DNA of 64,000 bases from Streptomyces sp. 846.5 (lineage in GTDB: Bacteria > Actinomycetota > Actinomycetes > Streptomycetales > Streptomycetaceae): contig NZ_SOBN01000002.1 of assembly GCF_004365705.1 (NCBI RefSeq), positions 1,178,001-1,242,000 on the forward strand, given 5' to 3'. This document shows, piece by piece, positions 45,304 through 53,248 of the stretch. The notes below the pieces were generated by a model. The model worked only from the letters and a program-made list of their open reading frames with translations, was not told where the DNA came from and made no database searches. Every line of letters starts with the position of its first letter. Within the stretch, counting starts at the first letter, position 1. A program made the position numbers and the translations under genes.

Positions 45304-45322
45304 CCCCTTGGACGGCAAGGGG
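45304..45322 (+). repeat. Short hairpin upstream of the GNAT/nucleotidyltransferase pair
   Basis: CCCCTTG (45304-45310) and CAAGGGG (45316-45322) are perfect 7-bp arms with loop GACGG, 53 bp before the GNAT start. It may act in the leader RNA; nothing else supports a role. Confidence 0.4.
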
Positions 45323-45375
45323 ACCGGCTTGCTGAAATGGGGGACGGCCACCATTGGAGTCGAAGGGATGCGGCG

Positions 45376-45864
45376 ATGACCGAGATCAGGCTGCACCTGT
45401 CGGTGCGCCGCCTCACCGACGCGGACGTGCCGTCCTGCAGCTGGGCCGGCTCCCCCAAGCACGTGCGCGAGCTCGTCCACCAGATCCGCCGCGCCGAGGC
45501 GGGCGAGGTCGACTACCTTGCAGTCTGCGCGCCGGTCGGGCTCCCTGTGGCGGTCGGCGGCATCGACTACACGCTCAAGCCCGGCGCCGGCACGCTCTGG
45601 CAGCTCGGCGTCCACCCGGCCCTGCAGTCCTGCGGGATCGGCACGCTGCTGATCCGCTCCGCCGAGCAGCGGATCCGCGCCCGGGGCCTGAGCCGCGCCG
45701 AACTCGGCGTCGAGGAGAGCACCCCGCGCGCCCGCGCCCTCTACGAACGCCTGGGATACCGGGCCTTCGGCCACGAGCTCGACTCCTGGGACGTGGAGGC
45801 CGAGGACGGCTCGCTCCAGCGGCACGAGACGATGTGCACGCTGATGCGCAAGGACCTGGCGTGA
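45376..45864 (+). CDS. GNAT-family N-acetyltransferase
   Basis: 162 aa from ATG 45376. GNAT core: DYLAVCAPVGLPVAVGGIDYTL, TLWQLGVHPALQSCGIGTLLIRSAEQRIRARG with the Q-S-C-G-I-G-T acetyl-CoA loop, and LGVEESTPRARALYERLGYRAFG. Its stop overlaps the GTG start of a nucleotidyltransferase gene (GTGA), so the two are coupled. Confidence 0.88.
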   Translation: MTEIRLHLSVRRLTDADVPSCSWAGSPKHVRELVHQIRRAEAGEVDYLAVCAPVGLPVAVGGIDYTLKPGAGTLWQLGVHPALQSCGIGTLLIRSAEQRIRARGLSRAELGVEESTPRARALYERLGYRAFGHELDSWDVEAEDGSLQRHETMCTLMRKDLA

Positions 45865-46607
45865 CACTGCATTTCGCTGAGTTCGTCTCCGATGCGACGG
45901 CCGACCCGGCCGTCGTCGGGCTCGTCCTCAAGGGCTCCCGGGCCCACGACGGCATGACCACCCGTCACTCCGACCACGACCTCTACGTCATCCTCGCCGA
46001 CGACGCGGCGAGCGAACTGGCTGCGCTCGACGGCTACCGCTCCGCGCGGCTCGACCTGGTCGTCACCACCCTCGAACGGTTCCGCCGGCCCGCCGACTGG
46101 GAGCGGTACGCCATCGCCCGCTCCCGGGTGCTGGTCGACCGCCGCAACGGGGAGGTCACCCGGATCGTCGCCGCGATGGGACGGCTCGGCGCCGAGGAGG
46201 CCTTCCGGTCCGGCGCCGCCCTGCTGGACGCCTACGCCAACTCGCCGTACCGCTCGGTCAAGAACCACCGTGATGGCAACCCGCTCGCCGGCCACCTCGA
46301 CGCGGCCGCCAGTGTCGGATCCCTGGTCGACCTGCTCTTCGCCCTGGACCGCCGGCTGCGCCCCTACAACAAGTACCTGGTCTGGGAGCTGGACCGGTTC
46401 CCGCTGCCCGGCTGGGAGAGCGCCGCGCTGCTGGACACCGTCGCCCGGATCACCGCGACCGGCGAAGTGGCGCCGCAGCAGCGGCTCTTCGCCCAAGTTG
46501 AGGCGGCTGCCCGGGCCGCCGGCCACGCGGCGGTGCTGGACGCCTGGGGCGAGGACCTGGTGCTGATGCGACCCCACCCGGACTCCCCGGCCCACCAGTC
46601 CTCCTGA
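45861..46607 (+). CDS. Nucleotidyltransferase-domain protein
   Basis: 248 aa from GTG 45861 overlapping the GNAT stop. N-terminal Pol-beta-type fold with GLVLKGSRAHDGMTTRHSDHDLYVIL, the G-S-x-A then S-D-x-D-L metal-binding pattern, and a helical C-terminal part (LDAAASVGSLVDLLFALDRRLRPYNKYLVWELDRFPL) like DUF4037/KNTase-C-type domains. It would transfer a nucleotide to a small molecule; relatives include aminoglycoside adenylyltransferases. Substrate unknown. Confidence 0.85.
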   Translation: MTLHFAEFVSDATADPAVVGLVLKGSRAHDGMTTRHSDHDLYVILADDAASELAALDGYRSARLDLVVTTLERFRRPADWERYAIARSRVLVDRRNGEVTRIVAAMGRLGAEEAFRSGAALLDAYANSPYRSVKNHRDGNPLAGHLDAAASVGSLVDLLFALDRRLRPYNKYLVWELDRFPLPGWESAALLDTVARITATGEVAPQQRLFAQVEAAARAAGHAAVLDAWGEDLVLMRPHPDSPAHQSS

Positions 46608-46633
46608 CCCGGGTCAACAGCCGAATCGGGCAA
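46592..46633 (+). repeat. 42-bp imperfect direct repeat, copy 1
   Basis: The 42 bases beginning CCACCAG at the end of the nucleotidyltransferase gene and ending CGAATCGGGCAA match 49027-49068 at about 32 of 42 positions; nine of ten differences are transitions. Copy 2 lies 2.4 kb to the right, beyond the insertion sequence. Confidence 0.45.
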
Positions 46634-46686
46634 GTCTCTCAGAGCGTACTCTAAGGTTTATTTGGGGTGCCGAGAGCTTGCTGCGA

Positions 46687-47268
46687 CTACTGCGCCCAGC
46701 GTCCCATGGTCGGCGCGGTGCCGATCAGGCACTCGATGTCGGTCTCGAAGCCAACGAGGGCGTGGGCGGTCAGGCGCAGGTGGCCCTCAAGGCAGACTGG
46801 GTTCTCCTGACTCTCGCCGACGAGGATGAGCGGAGGAAACCGCTCGCCCCTGATGAGCGCGTGGGCTGCGTCGAGGAACGGTTCGTTGGGAACCTCGAAC
46901 GCCCGTAGACCTGCCTTGATGCGTGCGGCCGCGTCGGTCGGCCGGCGGCTGCCACCCGACAGTTCGACCCAGTAGGAATAGTCGAGGTAGCGCACGCCGG
47001 CCGCCTCGGCGGCGGACAGGAGTGCCCTGCTCCACGTGACTTGAGTGGGGAAGTTCTCGAACAAGTCGCGGTTCTCGCCGTACCCGCGAGTTGCAGCGAG
47101 CAGAGCGCGACGTGCGAAGTTCGCTCCAGTGTCGGAGAGGTTCGGATGCGTCAGCAACTGCTCGGTCTGCCCGGCTGCCGCCAGGTGGGACCGGAGGTTC
47201 TGGCCGAACCTCCAGCTGGACAGCTCGCCGCTCAAGAAGCAGGCGACCATCTCGTCCTCACTGCTCAT
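46687..47268 (-). CDS. Hypothetical protein, ParB-like C-terminal segment
   Basis: 193 aa from ATG 47268 (a GTG at 47283 would add 5 residues). The C-terminal half, PPLILVGESQENPVCLEGHLRLTAHALVGFETDIECLIG, resembles the ParB/Srx nuclease-like motif P-x-x-L-V-x-G-x-x-R-L-x-A. The N-terminal half is helical without recognisable motif. Such stand-alone proteins exist in streptomycetes without known function. It ends about 28 bp from the IS left end. Confidence 0.6.
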   Translation of the reverse strand: MSSEDEMVACFLSGELSSWRFGQNLRSHLAAAGQTEQLLTHPNLSDTGANFARRALLAATRGYGENRDLFENFPTQVTWSRALLSAAEAAGVRYLDYSYWVELSGGSRRPTDAAARIKAGLRAFEVPNEPFLDAAHALIRGERFPPLILVGESQENPVCLEGHLRLTAHALVGFETDIECLIGTAPTMGRWAQ

Positions 47269-47328
47269 ACCCAGTACCCGCACGACCGTCAGCTTAGTGG
47301 TCGGCGCCCGAAGTCCTTCGGGGGTTGA

Positions 47329-48495
47329 TCACGCTGCCAGTGCGACGGAGGATTCTTCCTGTCGGTCGAGTGTGTGTCGGTCGAGCCGGGCCAGCAGATC
47401 GTCCAGGTCGGAGGTGGTGAACTTCCACTGGAACGGCTGTGCCGTGGCGTTGTAGCGGTCTTCGAAGGCTCGGAGCCGGTCTCGGACCTGGTCGAGGTCC
47501 GTGAAGTCGTTGGGTGCCACGACATTGCGTTGGACGACGGAGAAGAAGATCTCCACTTGGTTCACCCAGGAGGCGTGGACGGGAGTGTGGATCATGACGG
47601 CGTTGGGAAACGCCTTGGTCAGCCGGTCGGCGGCCTTCTTGCCGCGGTGGGAGGAGCCGTTGTCGACGATCCAGAAGACACGTTTCGCGTTGGCGTAGGG
47701 CTCGGTGGTCATGACCTGGGTGACCAGGTTCATGAAGGGCACGATGCCGGTGGTTGGCTCGCAGCGGCCGAAGACGCGGGCGCGGTGGACGTCGTAGGCG
47801 GCCAGGTAGGCCAACGCGCCGCCGCGCCGGTACTCGTGGTTGACCCGCATCGCCCGGGCCTGCCCGGGTGCCAGGGTGGGGTGGCAGCGGCAGCGGGCCT
47901 GTATGGAGGTCTTCTCGTCGCTGGAGATCACGTACTCGTCCTGGCCCAGTGGGACGCCGTCGAAGGTGCGGGCGTACAGGTCCATGACGCGGGCGGCCCT
48001 GGGCCGGAAGTCCGGGTCGCGGATGAAGATCCAGGACCGGTACTGCCAGGGCTTGAGCGCGTCCTCCTTGAGCCAGCGTCGCACCGTGGAGGCGGAGATC
48101 GAGCCGGCGATGTGGCGGGCGACGACCTCGCGGGCCAGTTCCGGGCACGACCAGCGGGACAGCGGGGTGCCGGTCTCGGCGGGCAGTTGGCAGGCCAGCG
48201 CCTTGACCTCGGCGATCTGCACGGGGGTGAAGCGCCGCGGGCGGCCTGAGCGCTTGCGGTCGGCCAGGGCGGACATGCCGCCGTCGGCGAAGCGGACCCG
48301 CCAGGTGCGCACGGTGTCCACGTGCACTCCTGTCTCACGGGCGATACGCGCGTTGCCCCGCCCGCGGGCGGCGTGCAGCACGATCTGCGCCCGTAACCGG
48401 TTCTGGTGCGGGGTCTTGTGGCCGTAGGCCGCCTTCTTCAGCCGGTGCCGTTCGGCGGCGGTCAGGGATATCGGGCGGGCGGCGGCAACGGGCAT
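47329..48495 (-). CDS. IS630-family transposase
   Basis: 388 aa. N-terminal helix-turn-helix (RGNARIARETGVHVDTVRTWRVRFADGGMSAL), a second HTH-like segment ending STVRRWLKEDALKPW, and a DDE catalytic domain with YVISSDEKTSIQ, RVFWIVDNGSSHRGKKA and HASWVNQVEIFFSVVQ supplying D, D and E. Intact and in frame, so potentially active. The stop codon touches the left inverted repeat. Confidence 0.95.
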   Translation of the reverse strand: MPVAAARPISLTAAERHRLKKAAYGHKTPHQNRLRAQIVLHAARGRGNARIARETGVHVDTVRTWRVRFADGGMSALADRKRSGRPRRFTPVQIAEVKALACQLPAETGTPLSRWSCPELAREVVARHIAGSISASTVRRWLKEDALKPWQYRSWIFIRDPDFRPRAARVMDLYARTFDGVPLGQDEYVISSDEKTSIQARCRCHPTLAPGQARAMRVNHEYRRGGALAYLAAYDVHRARVFGRCEPTTGIVPFMNLVTQVMTTEPYANAKRVFWIVDNGSSHRGKKAADRLTKAFPNAVMIHTPVHASWVNQVEIFFSVVQRNVVAPNDFTDLDQVRDRLRAFEDRYNATAQPFQWKFTTSDLDDLLARLDRHTLDRQEESSVALAA

Positions 48496-48581
48496 GGAAG
48501 GCAGGCCGATCGGCAGAAGTGGATCAGGATGGTGGCAGCCTGCCGCATCCGCTCGCGCGTCGGTCGGGCAGGATGGCCGCC

Positions 48582-48911
48582 ATGTCCACCACGCCGCCGC
48601 AGTCCACCAAGGACTCGCTCGCCCAGCGCCTGGCCGCCCATGCCCGCACCGTCTGGCCGCAACTGACGGACCTGCACATTCGCCATCGGGGCGCCTTCGC
48701 CTACATCGACGGGGAACTCGCCGACGGCGAGATCCTCAAGCTCATGCGCCTGCGCTATACGGGCTCAGCCAGCGACTGGGGCTTCGCCCCGTACTACGCC
48801 AGCTCCGACCGCTACGAGGACTCCATCCTGCCCACCGGCGGCTTCGCCGGCACCCCCGAGGACGCCCTCGACTGCGCCGGCCAGCTCCACCTCACCGCCC
48901 TCGACACCTGA
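48582..48911 (+). CDS. Passenger gene of the IS630 element, conserved hypothetical
   Basis: 109 aa from ATG 48582 (AGGA 9 nt upstream; ATG 48573 is possible). Distinctive segments are RHRGAFAYIDGELADGEILKLMRLRYTGSASDWGF, YEDSILPTGGFAGTPEDALDCAGQLHL. It has no transposase, HTH or membrane features and is a compact alpha/beta-like protein. It lies divergent from the transposase, inside the inverted repeats. Function unknown. Confidence 0.75.
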   Translation: MSTTPPQSTKDSLAQRLAAHARTVWPQLTDLHIRHRGAFAYIDGELADGEILKLMRLRYTGSASDWGFAPYYASSDRYEDSILPTGGFAGTPEDALDCAGQLHLTALDT

Positions 48912-49026
48912 CAGCGACCACACCCACGACCGGCTCCGGAGTCAACCCCCGAAGGACTTCGGGCGCCGACCACTTAGGATCGACCTCGTGCGCCCGGCAC
49001 CGCCCGGGCTAATCCGTCACTCCGCG

Positions 49027-49068
49027 CCACCAGCCCACCTGGCCCAAGCCAGCGGTCGAATCGGGTAA
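49027..49068 (+). repeat. 42-bp imperfect direct repeat, copy 2
   Basis: Counterpart of 46592-46633, from CCACCAGCCC to CGAATCGGGTAA. Weaker likeness reaches back toward the IS right flank (GACCTCGTG against GACCTGGTG in the nucleotidyltransferase gene), suggesting a decayed copy of that gene's end. Confidence 0.4.
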
Positions 49069-49114
49069 ATCGGTTCAGACCGTCCTCTTGGACGGCTGAG
49101 TGCGGAGTCCGGCT

Positions 49115-49576
49115 TCAGTGGCGCTTGCTGAGGCTGGCGACCACGGCGTCCCGTCGGTCCATGGCGTGGGCCACGCCGAGTCCGTCCATGTAGTCGCGGA
49201 CGTGCACGATCAGGCCGTTGCGGACCCGGATCACCAGGAGCCCGGGAAAGCTGAAGGGCCGACCGGTTGTGGTCACGGTGCCGGTGACGAGCTGCTCTAC
49301 CGTGATCACCTCGGGGTCGGTGCTCCCGTGCACGACGACTTCGCGGATCTCCTCCGGCTGCGCCGGGCTTGCGCCCCAAGCTGCGCGGTAGCCCGCGCGG
49401 ACCTCTTCGCGTCCCTGATAACGCTCGGGCATGCCAGGGAAGAGGAACGGAAACTCGTGGACGGCGTCGACGGCGTACAGATCGGCCAGGTCGTCTGCGG
49501 ACTTGTCGAGCATCGCACGTTGATAGCGGGCCAGGACCTCACGAGGGCCGAGGCCGGCCGAGGTTGTGTCCGGCAC
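49115..49576 (-). CDS. SnoaL-like / NTF2-fold protein
   Basis: 153 aa from a GTG at 49576 preceded by AAGGAG. NTF2-like: REVLARYQRAMLDKSADDLADLYAVDAVHEFPF, GREEVRAGYRAAWG, VHGSTDPEVITVEQLVTGTVTTTGRPFSFPGLLVIRVRNGLIVHVRDYMDGLGVAHAM. Matches the SnoaL/polyketide-cyclase-like group with the D-Y-x-D ending typical of limonene-1,2-epoxide hydrolase-like proteins. Substrate unknown. Confidence 0.85.
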   Translation of the reverse strand: MPDTTSAGLGPREVLARYQRAMLDKSADDLADLYAVDAVHEFPFLFPGMPERYQGREEVRAGYRAAWGASPAQPEEIREVVVHGSTDPEVITVEQLVTGTVTTTGRPFSFPGLLVIRVRNGLIVHVRDYMDGLGVAHAMDRRDAVVASLSKRH

Positions 49577-49897
49577 AGCTGTTGGGCTCCTTCCGGTCAG
49601 CTCGCGGCTGAGCTCTTTCGAGCGACGGGCCGGGCGTCGAGTGTGCGGAGGTGGCGAGGTCCTCCAAGATCCGGTCATGACACCCGACTTGGAGACCCTC
49701 TGGACGCACCCTACGTGGGGATCGACGACGAGACCGGAGGAACGCGATAGCTGGGACGACTACGGACGCACCAGCCCGGTGCATGAGCGATCACGACGCG
49801 CACTTCCCGCAGGACTGGAGCCGGAAGCTCCCCGGCCAGACCACAGTGGGCCGAGGCTGCCCATGCCTGGCCGTTGCCCCCGGGTCGCGCAAGCGCA
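49577..49897. other. 321-bp interval without a recognised gene
   Basis: No family-like open frame, tRNA or strong hairpin is seen. It separates the SnoaL-like gene and the MarR gene, both on the minus strand. Confidence 0.4.
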
Positions 49898-50374
49898 TCA
49901 GCCTGTGGGCGTGCCGATCTGGTCACGCTCCAGGGCGGAGCGGAGCTGCGAGAGGGCCTGTGCGGCGGCAGTCAGGGGGGAGGCCGTGAGCGCATCTGCG
50001 GTCAGCTCGGCCAACCGCTCGGTAAAGGTCCCTTCTGCCGCATCGACCAGTTGCAGGCCGTCGTCGGTCAGGGCCAGCAGTGAGGACCGACGATCGGATG
50101 GATTCGGCTGCCGGCGGGCCCATCCCTGCTTTTCCAGACGGTCGATGGTCTTGCTGGTCGCCCCGATGCCGATGGCGAATTCGGCGGCAAGGTCCGCCAC
50201 GCGGGACCCTGGGTGGTCGCGCAGGTAGCGCAGGGCCTCGAACTGCGAGGTGACGATCCCGTGCCGCTCACGGAGACGGTCATTGAGGGCGTTGTACAGA
50301 CGCGTCTCGCATCGGACCAGGTCTGCGAAGAAGCCCGGAAGGTCGACCGTCTCACCGCTTGCTTTGGATGCCAC
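49898..50374 (-). CDS. MarR-family transcriptional regulator
   Basis: 158 aa from a GTG at 50374. Winged helix: TSQFEALRYLRDHPGSRVADLAAEFAIGIGATSKTIDRLEKQGWARRQPNPSDRRSSLLALTDDG. Divergent from an HSL-type hydrolase gene with a perfect palindrome and direct repeats between them, which marks the hydrolase as its target. Confidence 0.9.
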   Translation of the reverse strand: MASKASGETVDLPGFFADLVRCETRLYNALNDRLRERHGIVTSQFEALRYLRDHPGSRVADLAAEFAIGIGATSKTIDRLEKQGWARRQPNPSDRRSSLLALTDDGLQLVDAAEGTFTERLAELTADALTASPLTAAAQALSQLRSALERDQIGTPTG

Positions 50375-50410
50375 GGCATATAGTCTACATTAGATGCCTA
50401 GGCATATAGT
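50375..50410. promoter_or_regulatory. MarR operator: ATGCCTAGGCAT palindrome with GGCATATAGT repeats
   Basis: ATGCCTAGGCAT (50394-50405) is a perfect 12-bp palindrome. GGCATATAGT occurs exactly twice in direct orientation, at 50375-50384 and 50401-50410, 26 bp apart, in the gap between divergent starts 50374 and 50444. Confidence 0.75.
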
Positions 50411-50443
50411 GCAGCGGAAGATACTTACGGCAGGAGAAGAAGG

Positions 50444-51367
50444 ATGAGCAAGGAACAGCGCGCGCAGGTCGACGCAATGCTGCGGCAGCCGCGACCTGAG
50501 GGCCCCCGGTCGGTCGAGGCGATCCGAGCCGGATTCAAGGCGCTGATGGCCCGGATGATCGTGCCCGACAGCATCCGCACCGCGCACACAACGCTCGGCA
50601 ACCGTCCCGCACTGCATGTCGAGCCGGACAACGGGCCGCGCGCCGGGACGATCCTGTACTTCCACGGTGGCGGCTGGGTGTACGGCTCCCCCGAAAGCGT
50701 GCTGTCGCTGACCGGACACCTCGTTGCCGGGACCGGCTTCGAGGCGTACTCGGTGGACTACCGACTTGCCCCCGAGCACCCGTTCCCGGCCGCGATCGAA
50801 GACACGCTGAGCGCCTACCGCGCTCTGCTCGACAGCGGTCACTCCCCTTCGACCATCGCGTTCGCCGGGGACTCGGCCGGTGGCGGCCTCACCGTCACGA
50901 CCTGCCTGGCCGCCCGCGACGCGGGCCTCCCGATGCCCGCCGCCATCGTGACGTTCTCCCCAGGCCTCGACGCCACCCGCACGGGCGAGAGCATGGACAC
51001 CAAGGAAGGCATCGACCCGATCCTCACCCGCAAGTCCGTTGAGCACACGGGATCCATGTACCTCGCCGGGCACGACCCGCGCCAGCCCATGCTCAGCCCG
51101 GCCGTCCTCGCCGACCTGACCGGCTTTCCCCCGATGCTCATCCAGGTGGGCACCAACGAGATCCTGCTGGACGACTCCACACGCCTGGCCGCGCGAGCAA
51201 GGGCAGCCGGAGTGGACGTCATCCTGGACATCCGCGCCGACGTGCCGCACGTGTTCCAGTCGTTCGCCGGCGTTCTCGACGAGGCCGACCAGGCACTCGA
51301 CCGTGCAGCCCTGTTCCTCACGCAGCACGTCCACATTCCCGACACCGCGGCCGCGTCAGCCGGGTAG
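50444..51367 (+). CDS. Alpha/beta hydrolase, hormone-sensitive-lipase (HSL) family
   Basis: 307 aa with AGAAGGA before ATG 50444. HSL signature LYFHGGGWVYGSPE (HGGG oxyanion hole), VDYRLAPEHPFPAAIED, nucleophile elbow FAGDSAGGG, late His in DVPHVFQSF. Esterase of small acyl esters. Divergent from and probably repressed by the MarR protein. Confidence 0.92.
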   Translation: MSKEQRAQVDAMLRQPRPEGPRSVEAIRAGFKALMARMIVPDSIRTAHTTLGNRPALHVEPDNGPRAGTILYFHGGGWVYGSPESVLSLTGHLVAGTGFEAYSVDYRLAPEHPFPAAIEDTLSAYRALLDSGHSPSTIAFAGDSAGGGLTVTTCLAARDAGLPMPAAIVTFSPGLDATRTGESMDTKEGIDPILTRKSVEHTGSMYLAGHDPRQPMLSPAVLADLTGFPPMLIQVGTNEILLDDSTRLAARARAAGVDVILDIRADVPHVFQSFAGVLDEADQALDRAALFLTQHVHIPDTAAASAG

Positions 51368-51476
51368 ATCTCGGAGCCGTCTGACGATACAGCAGGCTGG
51401 GCGGAGATGGCATCGGTCTCGGTCAACCCCGGTGCTCGAAGTCCGCGAACGGCGAGCCGCGTAGCGGCAGGGGCGC

Positions 51477-52655
51477 CTAGCGTTGCCGCAGGTCGGCGAG
51501 GCCTTCCGTCAGTCCCTTCACGGCTGCGTCGAGCACTTCCGTGCGCTTGCAGAAGGTGAAGCGGACCTGGCTGCGGCCTGCGTCCGGGTCGTCGTAGAAG
51601 ACGGAGTTGGGGACGGCGACGACGCCGCAGCGTTCGGGGAGGGCGCGGCAGAAGGCGTAGGCGTCCTTTTCGCCGAAGGGGGCGATGTCGGTGGTGATGA
51701 AGTAGGTGCCCTGCGGGTCGTAGACCTGGAAGCCGGCGGTGCGCAGGCCGTCGGCGAGGAGGCCGCGCTTGCGGTTCAGGTCGGCGCGGAAGTCGGCGAA
51801 GTAGCTGTCGGGGAGGCGGAGGGCCTCGGCGATGGCGTACTGGAACGGGCCGGCGCTCACATAGGTCAGGTACTGCTTCGCCGTGCGTACCGCAGCGACC
51901 AGTGCCGCGTTGGCCGTCACCCAGCCGACCTTCCATCCCGTGAAGGAGAAGGTCTTGCCGGACGAGGAGATGGAGACGGTGCGCTCGCGCATGCCGGGGA
52001 GTGCGGCGATGGGGTGGTGTGCCCCCTCGAAGACCAGGTGCTCGTAGACCTCGTCGGTGACGACCAACAGGTGGCGCTCGCAGGCGAGTTCGGCGATGGC
52101 GGCCAGCTCGTCCAGGGTGAGCACCATGCCGGTGGGGTTGTGCGGGGAGTTGAGCAGCAGCAGCCGGGTGCGCGGGGTGACCGCGGCGCGCAGGGCGTCG
52201 AGGTCGGGGCGGAAGTCCGGCGCGCGCAGGGTCAGCGGGACGCGGGTCGCGCCGGCCATGGCGATGCACGCGGCGTAGGAGTCGTAGAACGGCTCAAAGG
52301 CGATGACCTCGTCCCCCGGTTCGAGCAGCGCCAGCATCGCCGCAGCGATGGCCTCGGTCGCGCCGGCGGTGACCAGCACCTCGCCGTCCGGGTCGTACGA
52401 GAGGCCGTAGAACCGCTGCTGGTGCTCGGCGATCGCCGCGCGCAGCTCGGGGATGCCGGGGCCGGGCGGGTACTGGTTGCCGCGTCCCTCGCGGATCGCC
52501 CGGACCGCGGCCTCGGCGATCTCGGCCGGACCGTCGGTGTCGGGGAAGCCCTGCCCGAGGTTGATCGCCCCGGTCGCGGTGGCCAGCGCCGACATCTCCG
52601 CGAAGATCGTGTTGCCCAGCCCGTCCAGCCTGCGGTTCAGCAGTGGCCTGTCCAT
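51477..52655 (-). CDS. PLP-dependent aminotransferase, class I/II
   Basis: 392 aa from ATG 52655. Aspartate-aminotransferase fold: INLGQGFPDTDGP, YPPGPGIPELRAAIAEHQQRFYGL, LVTAGATEAIAAAMLALLEPGDEVIAFEPFYDSY, LNSPHNPTGMVLT, DEVYEHLVF and the PLP lysine in SSSGKTFSFTGWKVGW. Closest to the DapC/YbdL/kynurenine-aminotransferase group; actinobacterial DapC or methionine/glutamine aminotransferase roles are possible. Confidence 0.9.
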   Translation of the reverse strand: MDRPLLNRRLDGLGNTIFAEMSALATATGAINLGQGFPDTDGPAEIAEAAVRAIREGRGNQYPPGPGIPELRAAIAEHQQRFYGLSYDPDGEVLVTAGATEAIAAAMLALLEPGDEVIAFEPFYDSYAACIAMAGATRVPLTLRAPDFRPDLDALRAAVTPRTRLLLLNSPHNPTGMVLTLDELAAIAELACERHLLVVTDEVYEHLVFEGAHHPIAALPGMRERTVSISSSGKTFSFTGWKVGWVTANAALVAAVRTAKQYLTYVSAGPFQYAIAEALRLPDSYFADFRADLNRKRGLLADGLRTAGFQVYDPQGTYFITTDIAPFGEKDAYAFCRALPERCGVVAVPNSVFYDDPDAGRSQVRFTFCKRTEVLDAAVKGLTEGLADLRQR

Positions 52656-52768
52656 CGAGTGTCGTCTCCTAGCGGGGGCGGCTTGGTGCGGCCATCCTGC
52701 GTCCCGAGGGGCACGGTCGGCAATTCCGGTCGCTGTTCGTAGCTGCCGAGTATCCGTGAGGCCGCCGC

Positions 52769-53134
52769 TCATCTCACGGTTTGAGACCGGTGTGCCTGGG
52801 CTGTGGCGATCAGGGCGTCGAGGGCGTCCCGGGTCTGGACGAGGTCGAGGATGTGGGCGGAGAGCCGGTCGCGTTCCTGGGCCATCCGCGCCAGCGCGGC
52901 GTCGAAGTTCCCCTCGCTGGGCTCGTCGACGCAGGGCAGCAGCGCGGCGATGGTGCGGCTGGACAGGCCCGCGGCGTAGAACCGCTGGACGAACGCGACC
53001 CGCTCGACCTCGCTCTCCGAGTAGTGCCGCTGCCCGCTCGCGCTGCGGACGCTGACGAGAAGGCCCTGCTCCTCGTAGTAGCGCAAGGACCTGACGCTGA
53101 CTCCGGTCCGTGTCGCGAGCTCCCCGATACGCAT
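52769..53134 (-). CDS. MerR-family transcriptional regulator
   Basis: 121 aa with GAGGAGGAC before ATG 53134. MRIGELATRTGVSVRSLRYYEEQGLLVSVRSASGQRHYSESEV is the MerR HTH; RVAFVQRFYAAGLSSRTIAALLPC and a C-terminal coiled coil follow. No metal-binding cysteine set as in metal sensors (one Cys), so it probably senses a redox or organic ligand. Divergent from an old-yellow-enzyme gene with a MerR-type dyad between. Confidence 0.92.
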   Translation of the reverse strand: MRIGELATRTGVSVRSLRYYEEQGLLVSVRSASGQRHYSESEVERVAFVQRFYAAGLSSRTIAALLPCVDEPSEGNFDAALARMAQERDRLSAHILDLVQTRDALDALIATAQAHRSQTVR

Positions 53135-53171
53135 GCAGTCCTCCTCACCGTGTCCTGCGTCACAGGACTTG

Positions 53172-53191
53172 CCTCTGACATGGATGTGAGG
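53172..53191. promoter_or_regulatory. MerR-type operator upstream of the OYE gene
   Basis: CCTCTGACATGGATGTGAGG is an imperfect dyad (CCTC...ACAT/ATGT...GAGG). A possible -35 TTGCCT starts at 53169 and TAGCGT lies about 20 bp further, the long spacer typical of MerR-activated promoters. Confidence 0.6.
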
Positions 53192-53248
53192 TTTTAGCGT
53201 AGCCGCTGTACCCGATGTCCGGGTGCTGCGCATCGCTGAGGAGCAGTC

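Larger units (their letters stand above)
47297..48973. mobile_element. IS630-family insertion sequence with passenger gene
   Basis: 1677 bp bounded by perfect 32-bp inverted repeats: 47297-47328 starting GTGGTCGGCGCCCGAAG and 48942-48973 ending GGGCGCCGACCAC. TA flanks the left end (47295-47296), and TTA follows the right end, in line with TA target duplication; CTTA is present at both edges. It carries the transposase on the minus strand and an unrelated 109-aa gene on the plus strand. Each repeat contains a further dyad, CCCGAAG-TC-CTTCGGG, in itself able to fold. Confidence 0.93.
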
